NCBI GenBank assembly: GCA_021300535.1
Contig: JAJTED010000013.1
Location: 1 to 45,266 of the forward strand
Reading direction: 5' to 3'
Origin: Planctomycetaceae bacterium
GTDB taxonomy: Bacteria > Planctomycetota > Planctomycetia > Pirellulales > UBA1268
Length of the DNA stretch: 45,266 nucleotides
Part shown: piece after piece, positions 8,438-16,012 of the stretch
Numbering within the stretch: position 1 is the stretch's first letter
Layout: every line of letters begins with the position of its first letter
The notes under the pieces: generated by a model
The model's input: the letters and a program-made list of their open reading frames with translations, nothing else
Database searches by the model: none
What the model was told of the DNA's origin: nothing
Program-made: the position numbers and the translations under genes

Positions 8438-9556
8438 ATGGCGAAGCGACGCGGTGTGGGCGGATGGGCAGGCCTCGTCATGGCAATGGCGGTGCTGCTG
8501 CCGGGGCCGGCGTCCGCGTGCGATACCCCCGTCTATCGCTACGCCCTCGAGCGGTGGCAGCCCGACGACTTTCTGCTCGTGGCGCCGGCATCCGCACAGA
8601 AGCCCCTGCGGAAGGAGATCGACGCGCTCGCGAGCCGAGTGCCGCGGGCCAACGTCGCGGTCCTCGATCCGGTGGAGGCCGAGCAGATCGGTCGCCAGGC
8701 CGATCCCGACCGGATGGTGCTCCTCGCCCCACCGGACAAATGGCAGCCGCGCAAGTTCAAGGAAGTCTGGAGCGGCCCCCCGACGGCCGCAGCGCTCGCC
8801 CGCCTCGCGGACTCACCGGCACGGCGGGAACTCGCCAAGCGGCTCATCACCGGCGAGGCCATCGTGTGGGTCGTCGTCGAGCGCGGCGAAGCCGGCGACG
8901 CCGATGGGCTGAAGAAACTCGATCCCTTGATCACCGAGTTCATCCGCAACGTCGTCGCCCAGGACGAGGCCCGGAAGGACGAACCTTCACTGGACGAGCC
9001 CGATGCACCGGCCCTGAAGCCGAGCGACAAGGCGATCTTTTGGCCTCCCCGGATGTCCGTTCTCCGGGTCCGAGCCGACGACCCGCAGGAGCGGGAGTTT
9101 ACGGCGTTGCTGACGGCCGCGGGCGATCCGGAGGATGCCGGGGTTTCAGCCGTGTTTCCGGTGTTCGGTTGCGGTCGGACGCTCGGCGGCCTCCGCCTCG
9201 CGGACCTCAAAGCAGAGGTGTTTCTGTCGGCCTGCGATTTCCTCACCGGCGCCTGCTCGTGCGAGGTGAAAGAAATCAGCCCCGGCAGCGACCTGCTCGT
9301 GGCGGCTGACTGGAACGCGGTCCCCAGGCTCATTCCGCGGCACGACGAGGATGCGTTCGCCGACTCGGGGCAGGTTGAAAAGGGCATCGCGAACCCGGCG
9401 GAGAGCGCAGCGGCCGCCCCCAAACCGACCGGAGACCAGCCCGCGACGGCCACCGCCCCGCCGGCCGGCCGGCCGGCGGCTTCCCTGGTGGTGTGGCTCG
9501 CCGGTGCGGCCGGGCTGTTGTTGTGCCTGGCGTGGCGCGCGCGGGCGGGTCGCTGA
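8438..9556 (+). CDS. Secreted, C-terminally anchored protein of unknown function
   Basis: I do not recognise a characterised family. The 372-aa product has a signal peptide ending in PASA, then CDTPVYRYALERWQPDDF at the mature N-terminus. A mixed alpha/beta region follows, then a Cys cluster (FGCGR; CDFLTGACSCEVKE), a Pro/Ala-rich linker and a C-terminal membrane helix (VVWLAGAAGLLLCLAWRAR) with a short basic tail. It would therefore lie outside the membrane with an inner-membrane anchor. Five or more cysteines after export suggest disulfides or metal binding. GAGG lies 5 nt before the chosen ATG; an upstream in-frame ATG at 8339 would put an Arg-rich stretch ahead of the signal peptide and is less likely. 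It converges with the E1-like gene, stops 17 nt apart. Confidence 0.65.
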   Translation: MAKRRGVGGWAGLVMAMAVLLPGPASACDTPVYRYALERWQPDDFLLVAPASAQKPLRKEIDALASRVPRANVAVLDPVEAEQIGRQADPDRMVLLAPPDKWQPRKFKEVWSGPPTAAALARLADSPARRELAKRLITGEAIVWVVVERGEAGDADGLKKLDPLITEFIRNVVAQDEARKDEPSLDEPDAPALKPSDKAIFWPPRMSVLRVRADDPQEREFTALLTAAGDPEDAGVSAVFPVFGCGRTLGGLRLADLKAEVFLSACDFLTGACSCEVKEISPGSDLLVAADWNAVPRLIPRHDEDAFADSGQVEKGIANPAESAAAAPKPTGDQPATATAPPAGRPAASLVVWLAGAAGLLLCLAWRARAGR

Positions 9557-9573
9557 CGATTCGCGAAACACCG

Positions 9574-10344
9574 CTACGCTCGGCCCCGCGGTCCGCAGAC
9601 CGGACACTCCCGCCGCGCGGGGATCGTGAGGGTGCGGCAGGCCATGGCGGCCGTGTCAAACGTCCACAGCCGGCCGGCGAGTGGCACGCCGCAACCGGTC
9701 AGGATCTTGATCGCCTCGAGAGCCGCCAGCCCGCCCACGGTGCCGGCGACGGCGCCGAGCACCGGAAACTCGCGCCGCCAGTGGGGCGGCGGGGCAGGGT
9801 AGAGGCATGCCAGGCAGGGCCCGCCGGACAGGACACTCATCAGGCGGGCCTCGGCGTCGTACATCGCGGCATCGACCAGCGGCTTGCCCTGCCGCACCGC
9901 CTCGGCATTGAGGAGCAGCCGCTCGGCGAATAGCGGCGCAGCGCTGACGACGAGGTCGCAGCGGGCCACGAGCCGGGATGCGTTGTCGGCCGTCGCGTTC
10001 TCCGGCACCGTCTCGACGACGACGTGGGGATTCAGGCCCCGCAGCCGCTCCGCCGCCTGCTCCACCCGCGGCCGGCCGATGCCCGGAGTCGACATGAGCG
10101 TTTGGCGGTTGAGATCGTTGCGCCGCAGGTTTCCGGCATGCGCCAGCACGAGCCTGCCCACGCCGGCCGCCGCGAGGTAGGTCGCCGCGGCCCCACCGAC
10201 CCCGCCGACCCGCGACACGAGCACGCCGGCCGCCTTGAGACGGCGCTGACCATCAACGCCGAAGCCGGCCACGGACTGCTGCCAGGAGTAGCGATCGAGT
10301 TCGTCGGGATGGAGCCCACCTCCGCCCGACTCGTCGGCGTTCAT
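9574..10344 (-). CDS. Divergent ThiF/MoeB/HesA-like E1 enzyme
   Basis: A 256-aa protein of the ThiF/MoeB adenylyltransferase superfamily, which activates the C-terminal glycine of MoaD/ThiS-type proteins. The Rossmann start is recognisable (VLVSRVGGVGGAAATYLAAAGVG, broken by the motif at 45-51), as are LNRQ at 78-81, a C-x2-C at 177/180 and CPVC at 247-250 forming the structural zinc site. Several canonical residues differ. The first Gly of GxGGxG is Arg45, the acidic ATP-contact segment is replaced by LAHAGN, and the MoeB 'DCTDN' aspartate region reads VVSAAPLF. It lies 5 nt downstream of the MoaD-like gene, an arrangement that strongly suggests a cognate pair. It may serve molybdopterin synthase or another sulfur-transfer route. 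Confidence 0.8.
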   Translation of the reverse strand: MNADESGGGGLHPDELDRYSWQQSVAGFGVDGQRRLKAAGVLVSRVGGVGGAAATYLAAAGVGRLVLAHAGNLRRNDLNRQTLMSTPGIGRPRVEQAAERLRGLNPHVVVETVPENATADNASRLVARCDLVVSAAPLFAERLLLNAEAVRQGKPLVDAAMYDAEARLMSVLSGGPCLACLYPAPPPHWRREFPVLGAVAGTVGGLAALEAIKILTGCGVPLAGRLWTFDTAAMACRTLTIPARRECPVCGPRGRA

Positions 10345-10349
10345 GCCTG

Positions 10350-10625
10350 CTAGCCTCCGGCGATCGGCGGCATGAGCAGCACGTCGTCGCCGTCGACGAG
10401 GAGGCGACCGGCACGTTCCTCCGGGGGCACGCCCATACTATTGACCGCCACGAGGAGCGACGGTTCGATTTCGCCATCGACCGTGAGCAGGTGCCGCCGC
10501 ACCTCGTCGGCCGCGGCATGGGCCAGCCCGCGGCACACGTCCACGAGCGTCGTTCCCTCCGGCACGGCCATCTCGACCGGTCCGGCATCTCGCAGCGGTC
10601 CGGTGAACGTGACGAAAATTCGCAT
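10350..10625 (-). CDS. MoaD/ThiS-family ubiquitin-like sulfur carrier
   Basis: A 91-aa beta-grasp protein beginning MRIFVTFTGPLRDAG and ending exactly in ...MPPIAGG. The terminal Gly-Gly is the residue pair that is adenylated and thiocarboxylated in MoaD/ThiS proteins. The family's VNSMGVPPEE segment and the late GDDVLLMPP strand are present. The start was chosen at the conserved first strand; an upstream in-frame ATG at 10724 would add 33 non-homologous residues. It has no strong Shine-Dalgarno. The partner E1-like gene begins 5 nt downstream. Molybdopterin synthase small subunit is the likeliest role given its similarity to MoaD, but no MoaE, MoaA or MoaC gene is nearby, so another sulfur carrier remains possible. 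Confidence 0.82.
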   Translation of the reverse strand: MRIFVTFTGPLRDAGPVEMAVPEGTTLVDVCRGLAHAAADEVRRHLLTVDGEIEPSLLVAVNSMGVPPEERAGRLLVDGDDVLLMPPIAGG

Positions 10626-10684
10626 GCTGCAAAAGATAGCCCGGTGAACGGCACGGCCGCAAGCGGTGACCATGCGACCGGACA

Positions 10685-10696
10685 GGGCCATGGCCC
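10685..10696. repeat. 12-bp perfect palindrome in divergent intergenic region
   Basis: GGGCCATGGCCC lies between the divergent moaD-like and WD40 genes. It could be an operator half-site arrangement, or chance in GC-rich DNA. No second copy was noticed in the window. Confidence 0.25.
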
Positions 10697-10828
10697 CGCG
10701 CCCGGCAGTGACCTGGAGCCGCACGCGCGGCCGGTGCCGAGGCCTCTCTGTCGCCCTCCAGCGGCCTCCGCGTTCTCCGGTACACTCTGTCTCATGGAAA
10801 GCAACCGGCCAAGTCAGGAGGTCCGGGC

Positions 10829-11800
10829 ATGATGGCGTGGCGTGTCGCGAGGTGGCAACGAGCGATCGTGGCGCTCGCGTTGCTGGCGTCGCAGGCGAAT
10901 GGCATGGCGTGGGCCGAAGAGCCGCGCACCCTCCGCGGGCACGACGGCTGGATCGCGTCGTTAGCGGTCAGCCCGGACGGCAAACGGCTCTTCTCCGGCG
11001 GCGACGACCGATCCGTAAAGTGGTGGCAGTTGCAGCCGGCCGAACTGGCCGGCACCCTGCGCACCTATCCGGCAGGCGTGACGTCGCTGGCATGCCACAA
11101 AGACGGAAACCGGATCGCGGTGGGAATGCACGACGGCCGCCTGGAGCTGTGCGATGCCCAGCGCGGCACGACGATCCGTGAATTCCCCGGCCACGAGGAC
11201 ACCGTCACAGTGGTCTGCTTCGATCCCAGCGGAAACTACCTGGCATCCGGGAGCGCGGACGATTCCCTGAAAATCTGGGACATCCGCGCCGGCACCTTGC
11301 TGCACACCTTCCATCAAGGAAACGAATACGACGTGGTCACCGCGGCGTTTCGGCCCGATGGGCGACAGGTTGTCACCGGAGATGGCGAAAACGAGCTGAA
11401 GGTTTGGGACGTCGAGACAGGTGAAGAAATCGAGACGCTGCACGGCCACGAGGGGACGGTGACGTCCGTGGCGTACAGCCCATGCGGAAAGCAGCTCGTG
11501 TCTGCGAGCTGGGATGCGACACTCCGCGTCTGGGATGCAGAGACCGGCGGGCACCTGAAAACCGTCCAGGGCCATGAGGCCGAAGTCACCGCGGTGCTGT
11601 TCACGCCCGACGGTTCACGGATTGTTTCGGCAAGCGAAGACAACACGATCCGCATCTGGGATGCCGGGACATACGAATTGCAGCGGACGCTGCCGGCTGA
11701 CAACGTCGTGCGCCTGGCAATCAGCCCGAATGGGCAAACGCTGATCTGCGGCGGGAACGAATCGATTCGCCTCTGGAATCTGCTTGACGGAGGCAGATAA
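10829..11800 (+). CDS. Secreted seven-blade WD40 repeat protein
   Basis: A 323-aa predicted exported beta-propeller. The signal peptide has core IVALALLASQANGMAWA. Seven WD repeats follow almost without linkers, beginning at about residues 33, 72, 112, 154, 197, 239 and 281. Several have the classic GH...(D/E)...S(P/F)DG...S(G/A)S.D..(I/L)(R/K)(I/V)WD pattern, for example SASEDNTIRIWDA. Seven blades give a closed propeller, so it is probably a stand-alone scaffold or ligand-binding protein with no enzymatic domain. The start is set by AGGAGG at 10816-10821, 7 nt upstream; ATG at 10832 is an immediate alternative. It diverges from the MoaD/E1 pair and is followed by a 272-nt gap, so it appears monocistronic. 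Confidence 0.85.
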   Translation: MMAWRVARWQRAIVALALLASQANGMAWAEEPRTLRGHDGWIASLAVSPDGKRLFSGGDDRSVKWWQLQPAELAGTLRTYPAGVTSLACHKDGNRIAVGMHDGRLELCDAQRGTTIREFPGHEDTVTVVCFDPSGNYLASGSADDSLKIWDIRAGTLLHTFHQGNEYDVVTAAFRPDGRQVVTGDGENELKVWDVETGEEIETLHGHEGTVTSVAYSPCGKQLVSASWDATLRVWDAETGGHLKTVQGHEAEVTAVLFTPDGSRIVSASEDNTIRIWDAGTYELQRTLPADNVVRLAISPNGQTLICGGNESIRLWNLLDGGR

Positions 11801-11944
11801 GGTAGGCAGCCGAGCGCCGGACTCCCGGCCGGGGGCTTACAAGATGAAAGGCGGCGCACCGGAGACCCCAGGCCCCCTTCCACCGGGCCGCCCGGCCTCC
11901 GCCCCTCTCTGCTTTCGGCCCCCGGTTTTCCGCTGCCCAAAAGT

Positions 11945-11973
11945 TTCGCCGAGCAACACCGAACTAGTATACT
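11945..11973 (+). promoter_or_regulatory. Putative promoter of second cytochrome pair
   Basis: TATACT at 11968-11973, within TAGTATACTG, is a good -10 element in a GC-rich context. The -35 candidate TTCGCC at 11945-11950 (17-nt spacer) is poor. The leader to the ATG at 12073 would be about 90 nt. The following gene has no obvious Shine-Dalgarno. Confidence 0.4.
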
Positions 11974-12072
11974 GTTGGGGCAGGTTTTGCGGCCCGCGAC
12001 GACCGCGGCAGTTTGGGCGAAATGATCGATGTCGTGCGTGCCGATACATTCTCCTGAAAACTCGGTTCTACC

Positions 12073-14556
12073 ATGAGAAAAGCCGCGCTCGCGATCTCAA
12101 TGCTGCTGCTGAGTCCCGTGCTCGTGGCATCCGCCGCCGATGCTCCCGCTGATGCCCGGGGCTTCGCGGATCTGGTGAAGCCGCTGCTCCGCCGGTACTG
12201 CATCGACTGCCACGGCCCCGATGTTCAGGAGGCGCGGCTTCGCTTCGACCAGATCGACGGTTTCCACCTCTCGGACCGGCATCTGTGGACGATGGTCCAT
12301 GAGCAGCTTGCCGCGGGCGCGATGCCGCCCGCGGGAGCGGAGGCGCCTTCCGCCCCGGAGAAGACGGGGGTCCTCGCGTGGATCGCTGCGGCACAACGCG
12401 GCCTGGAGCCAGGGAGCGTGCGCCGGTTGAATCGCCGCGAGTTCGGTGCCGCGTTGCAGGACATCACAGGCGTCAGGGTCGACTTCGTTTACAGCATGCC
12501 TGGAGATGGCACGGTCGAAGGGTTCGACACCGGCGCGGAGGGCCTCCAGGACGCGGCCGACTCGGTGGCCCAGATGATGGAGATCACCCGGCGGGCCGTG
12601 GAGTCGATCCGGTTTCTCGAGGCTCCGCGCAGTGAAACCCTGCGCGTCGATCTGGTGAACGTCGCCCAAGATCCGCTCAGTGCCTTCGCTTCATGGGCGG
12701 ACAAGGGCGTTTCCATCAAGAAGCTAGCGGCCATCGCCCGGCCCGGAGTCGGTGCCTTGCTGGAACCCAAATGGCCTAGGGATCGCAGCGAATCGTTTCT
12801 CAAGGTGCCCGTGTCTGCCGACAGGTGCGGCGTGACGCGGATCCGGTTGAGCGTCAGCTCTTTCTCCGCTTTTCCAGAAGTGCCCAATCCGATTCTCTGG
12901 GTGGAGTGCGGCGGCAGAGTGTTCGATCGGCGGGAGATCACCGGGCCGACAGACCTGGAGTACCAGGTGCAGGCCGAGGATGCGTTGATCTCGCGCGAGG
13001 GATTCCTCGCCGTGGCGCTGACCCCGCGGGTGGAACTTGGCTATCGCGTGCCAAACTTCGAGAACGAGGACACCTCCGACCCGCGGACGCTGCCCGGCGG
13101 GATGGGTCTGTTTCGGCCGGTTTGGAACAAGGCAGAACACAAGGACCCGGCTCAGCAGCCCCGTCCATTCGTGGTTCTCAAACAGATCGAACTCGAGCCC
13201 CAATATGTCGCTGCCTGGCCGCCGGCAGAATGGCAGGTCGATCTGGGACCAATCTCGGATACCCTGGACAGCGCCAAAAAGCTGCTCGCGCTGTGGATGG
13301 ATCGGGCCTATCGCCGACCGGTAACCGACGGAGAACGGAGTCATTTCCTGAAGTTTTACCGGCAGCTGCGCGACGACGGGCTGGCGTTCGACCCCGCGCT
13401 CCGGTCCACCTTTCAGGCGGTGCTGATGAGCAGCCCGTTCCGTCATTTGGATTCGACGGCCCACGAGGAGCGGTCGATTGCGGATCACGCCGTGGCATCG
13501 CGGCTGAGTTTCATGCTGGTCGGCTCCCCGCCGGATGCAGAACTGCGGTCGCGGGCCGCTGCGGGCGAGTTGCGGCGGCCCGAGGTGCTCCGCGAACAGT
13601 CTAACCGGCTGCTCGCCGATCCACGAAGTTACGCTGCGTTCGTGCGGCCGTTCGTCACGCAGTGGCTGGAGCTGGATCAGCCGATCACGCTGGTGGACGA
13701 TTATCGCGGCAAGGCGAGCTATCACTTCCGCCGCCATCTTCAGGACTCGATGCGCGAGGAAACCTTCTCCTACATCCATCGCTTGCTGGCCGACGATCGG
13801 CCCGCCCGCGAATTGGTGTCGAGTGACTGGACGATGATGAACGACGCCTTGGCCCGCCACTACGGATACGACGGCATCCAGGGCGGTCAGCTGCGGAAGG
13901 TGATGCTGCGGGCGAACGATTCCCGCGGCGGGGGCATCATGTCGCACGCCGGCGTTCAATCGATGCTGTGCTGGATGGGCGATAATTGGGTGATCTATCG
14001 TGGGGCCTGGGCGGCCCGGAACATTCTCGACGCCCCTCCGCAACTGCCGCCGTTGGCGGTGCCCGAACTGGATGCGAAATCCGAGGAACTCTCGAAGATG
14101 TCGCCCCGCGAGCTGATGGCTCATCACCGCCAGGACCAGAATTGCGCAGTCTGCCATACCAGGCTCGATCCCATCGGCTTCGCTTTTCAAAACTTCGACA
14201 TCAGCGGGCGCTGGCGGAACGTGGAGTACGAGACCTACGCCGTCGACGAACTGGATTCCAACGTCGCCTGGCGGGGCAAAGGCGCGACCCGCCCGGTCGA
14301 TACGGTCGGGCAGCTGCCCCGTGGCGAGGAGTTTCGCACGTACGCGGAGTTCAAGGAGACGGTCGCGTCCGAATATCTGCAGGACACGGTGCGAGGCTTG
14401 CTGAAGAGCATCATGCTCTACGCAACCGGACGCAAACCCGACATTGACGACATGGCGGAGATCAAAAAGATCATGGCGAGCCATGCCGCCGAGGGGTATC
14501 CGCTGCGAAAGATGCTGCTGGCAGTATTCCAAACCAAGGCGTTCTTGGATCACTAG
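12073..14556 (+). CDS. PSCyt1/DUF1587-1595-1592-1588-1585 cytochrome protein
   Basis: Exported 827-aa protein with the complete multi-domain order of the second planctomycete cytochrome family. A signal peptide is followed by PSCyt1 heme site CIDCH at 43-47. DUF1587 starts at about 116 (VRRLNRREFGAALQDITG), DUF1595 at about 400 (LWMDRAYRRPVTDGE), then DUF1592 at about 475 (ASRLSFMLVGSPPDAEL). DUF1588 contains GGGIMSHAGVQ and a second heme-type CAVCH at 691-695 with the typical TRLDPIGFAF tail. A C-terminal DUF1585 begins near 760. The length is normal for the family. The family's reaction is unknown; two CxxCH sites support periplasmic electron transfer. The DUF1552 partner follows 33 nt downstream with its own SD. 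Confidence 0.9.
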   Translation: MRKAALAISMLLLSPVLVASAADAPADARGFADLVKPLLRRYCIDCHGPDVQEARLRFDQIDGFHLSDRHLWTMVHEQLAAGAMPPAGAEAPSAPEKTGVLAWIAAAQRGLEPGSVRRLNRREFGAALQDITGVRVDFVYSMPGDGTVEGFDTGAEGLQDAADSVAQMMEITRRAVESIRFLEAPRSETLRVDLVNVAQDPLSAFASWADKGVSIKKLAAIARPGVGALLEPKWPRDRSESFLKVPVSADRCGVTRIRLSVSSFSAFPEVPNPILWVECGGRVFDRREITGPTDLEYQVQAEDALISREGFLAVALTPRVELGYRVPNFENEDTSDPRTLPGGMGLFRPVWNKAEHKDPAQQPRPFVVLKQIELEPQYVAAWPPAEWQVDLGPISDTLDSAKKLLALWMDRAYRRPVTDGERSHFLKFYRQLRDDGLAFDPALRSTFQAVLMSSPFRHLDSTAHEERSIADHAVASRLSFMLVGSPPDAELRSRAAAGELRRPEVLREQSNRLLADPRSYAAFVRPFVTQWLELDQPITLVDDYRGKASYHFRRHLQDSMREETFSYIHRLLADDRPARELVSSDWTMMNDALARHYGYDGIQGGQLRKVMLRANDSRGGGIMSHAGVQSMLCWMGDNWVIYRGAWAARNILDAPPQLPPLAVPELDAKSEELSKMSPRELMAHHRQDQNCAVCHTRLDPIGFAFQNFDISGRWRNVEYETYAVDELDSNVAWRGKGATRPVDTVGQLPRGEEFRTYAEFKETVASEYLQDTVRGLLKSIMLYATGRKPDIDDMAEIKKIMASHAAEGYPLRKMLLAVFQTKAFLDH

Positions 14557-14589
14557 GCGATTTCGTTCGATCTCCATTCAGGAAGGACC

Positions 14590-15927
14590 ATGACCATGCA
14601 TCCCGCCCATCTGCTCAGTCGCCGCGCCGTGATCCATGGGCTGGGTGCCACCTTGGCCTTGCCCGCCCTGGAGTCGCTTGGCGGGAAAACGCTGGCAGCG
14701 CAGCAGCAGCAGCAGGATCCCTCGCGGTTCGCATGCTTCTATATTCCCGGGGCCATCAGCAAGTACTCATGGTTTCCCAAGGACACCGGCTTCGACTACG
14801 CGATCGCCCCGTCGCACAAGCCGCTGGAGAATCACCGCGAGCGGTTTTCCGTGCTCACGGGCCTGTCCCATATCGAGGGACGGATCAGCGGCCATACCCA
14901 TCCCTACAGCTGGCTGACCGGGCACAACATCAGCCTCATTCCCGGCTCGATCAGCAACACGATTTCCGTCGACCAGGTGGCCGCAAAGCACATCGGGCCG
15001 ACGTATCTGCGGTCACTGGTGCTGTCGTGGACGAGCGGCGTGGGCACCGTCACGCTCTCCCGAAACTCCCAGGGCGTCGATATTCCGGCGACGGACGACT
15101 ACCGCAGCGTGTTTGAGAATCTTTTTCCGCCCGCCGACGCCGCGGAGGTCAAGAAGGCGCAGGCCCGATTGGCACACAATCGGAGCATTCTCGACACGGC
15201 GATGGAAAATGTCGGCGACCTGAAGCGAAAGCTGGGACGGATCGATCAGCAGCGAATCGACCACTACCTCCACTCGGTCCGCGACGTCGAGAAGCGGCTA
15301 ATCCAGAAGGAGGAGATCCTCGGCCATGGGCGGCCCGATTTCGATGCCTCCCAGGTTCGTCTCGAGCGCGAAGTCCGCAACAGCATGCGGGAGCACATCG
15401 AGCTGATGACGGACCTGATCGTGCTCGCCTTCCAGACCGACATGACGCGGGTCGCGACCCAATGCCTGGGCGGCGAAGCTGGGCCGAACTACGACGAATA
15501 CAAGGACTGGGCCCGCAAGGCCGGGGCGCCGGCGCGGGGCACGCATGACGTCCACCACAAGGGCGGCGGGGATCGCGGGGAGTCGAATCCCGACGTCATC
15601 GCCCTGGCCCATCGCGATGAGATGCTGTGTGCCTGCGTCGCCCGTTTCATGGATAAACTGCAGGCCATCGAAGCCGCCGACGGATCCCTCCTCGACCACA
15701 CCGTAATCCTCTTCGGCGGTGCCCAGATTTCCAGTCACGTGGGCACGAGCTTTCCGACGATTCTCGCCGGCGGCAACCGGCTGGGGTTCAAGCACGGCCA
15801 GCATCTCAAATGGCCGATCGACAAGCGGCCGATGTCCGACCTCTACCTCACGATCCTCCGGCAGCTCGGCTGCCCGGTCGATTCGTTCAAGGAGAGCGCC
15901 GGCCCGATCACGGAATTGCTCGCGTAA
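14590..15927 (+). CDS. DUF1552 family secreted protein
   Basis: A 445-aa partner of the preceding DUF1587-1585 cytochrome; these two families are routinely adjacent in planctomycetes. The N-terminus LLSRRAVIHGLGATLALPALE is a twin-arginine-type export signal, followed by a Gln-rich patch. Family landmarks include the ACFYIPGAIS strand, the SVLTGLSHIEG segment with conserved GHTH, IDHYLHSVRDVEKRL, and a C-terminal half resembling DUF1501 (TVILFGGAQISS, ILAGGNRLGFKHGQHL). AGGAAGG lies just before the ATG. Co-transcription with the cytochrome is likely from the 33-nt spacing and the absence of a terminator. The function of the family is not established. Confidence 0.88.
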   Translation: MTMHPAHLLSRRAVIHGLGATLALPALESLGGKTLAAQQQQQDPSRFACFYIPGAISKYSWFPKDTGFDYAIAPSHKPLENHRERFSVLTGLSHIEGRISGHTHPYSWLTGHNISLIPGSISNTISVDQVAAKHIGPTYLRSLVLSWTSGVGTVTLSRNSQGVDIPATDDYRSVFENLFPPADAAEVKKAQARLAHNRSILDTAMENVGDLKRKLGRIDQQRIDHYLHSVRDVEKRLIQKEEILGHGRPDFDASQVRLEREVRNSMREHIELMTDLIVLAFQTDMTRVATQCLGGEAGPNYDEYKDWARKAGAPARGTHDVHHKGGGDRGESNPDVIALAHRDEMLCACVARFMDKLQAIEAADGSLLDHTVILFGGAQISSHVGTSFPTILAGGNRLGFKHGQHLKWPIDKRPMSDLYLTILRQLGCPVDSFKESAGPITELLA

Positions 15928-16012
15928 GGCCGCACGGGCGGCGATCCGGCAAAGCCGCAACCGGCGGCGCCGGCGTAAAGCCGCACGGCAATACTGCGGC
16001 GGGGGTTCGAAG

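Noticed and set aside
15922..15988. Near-identical 16-nt direct repeats (15922-15937 and 15973-15988, one mismatch) after the DUF1552 gene
   Set aside because: Only two copies, one including the stop codon. No sign of a mobile element, array or attachment site, so probably a small local duplication.
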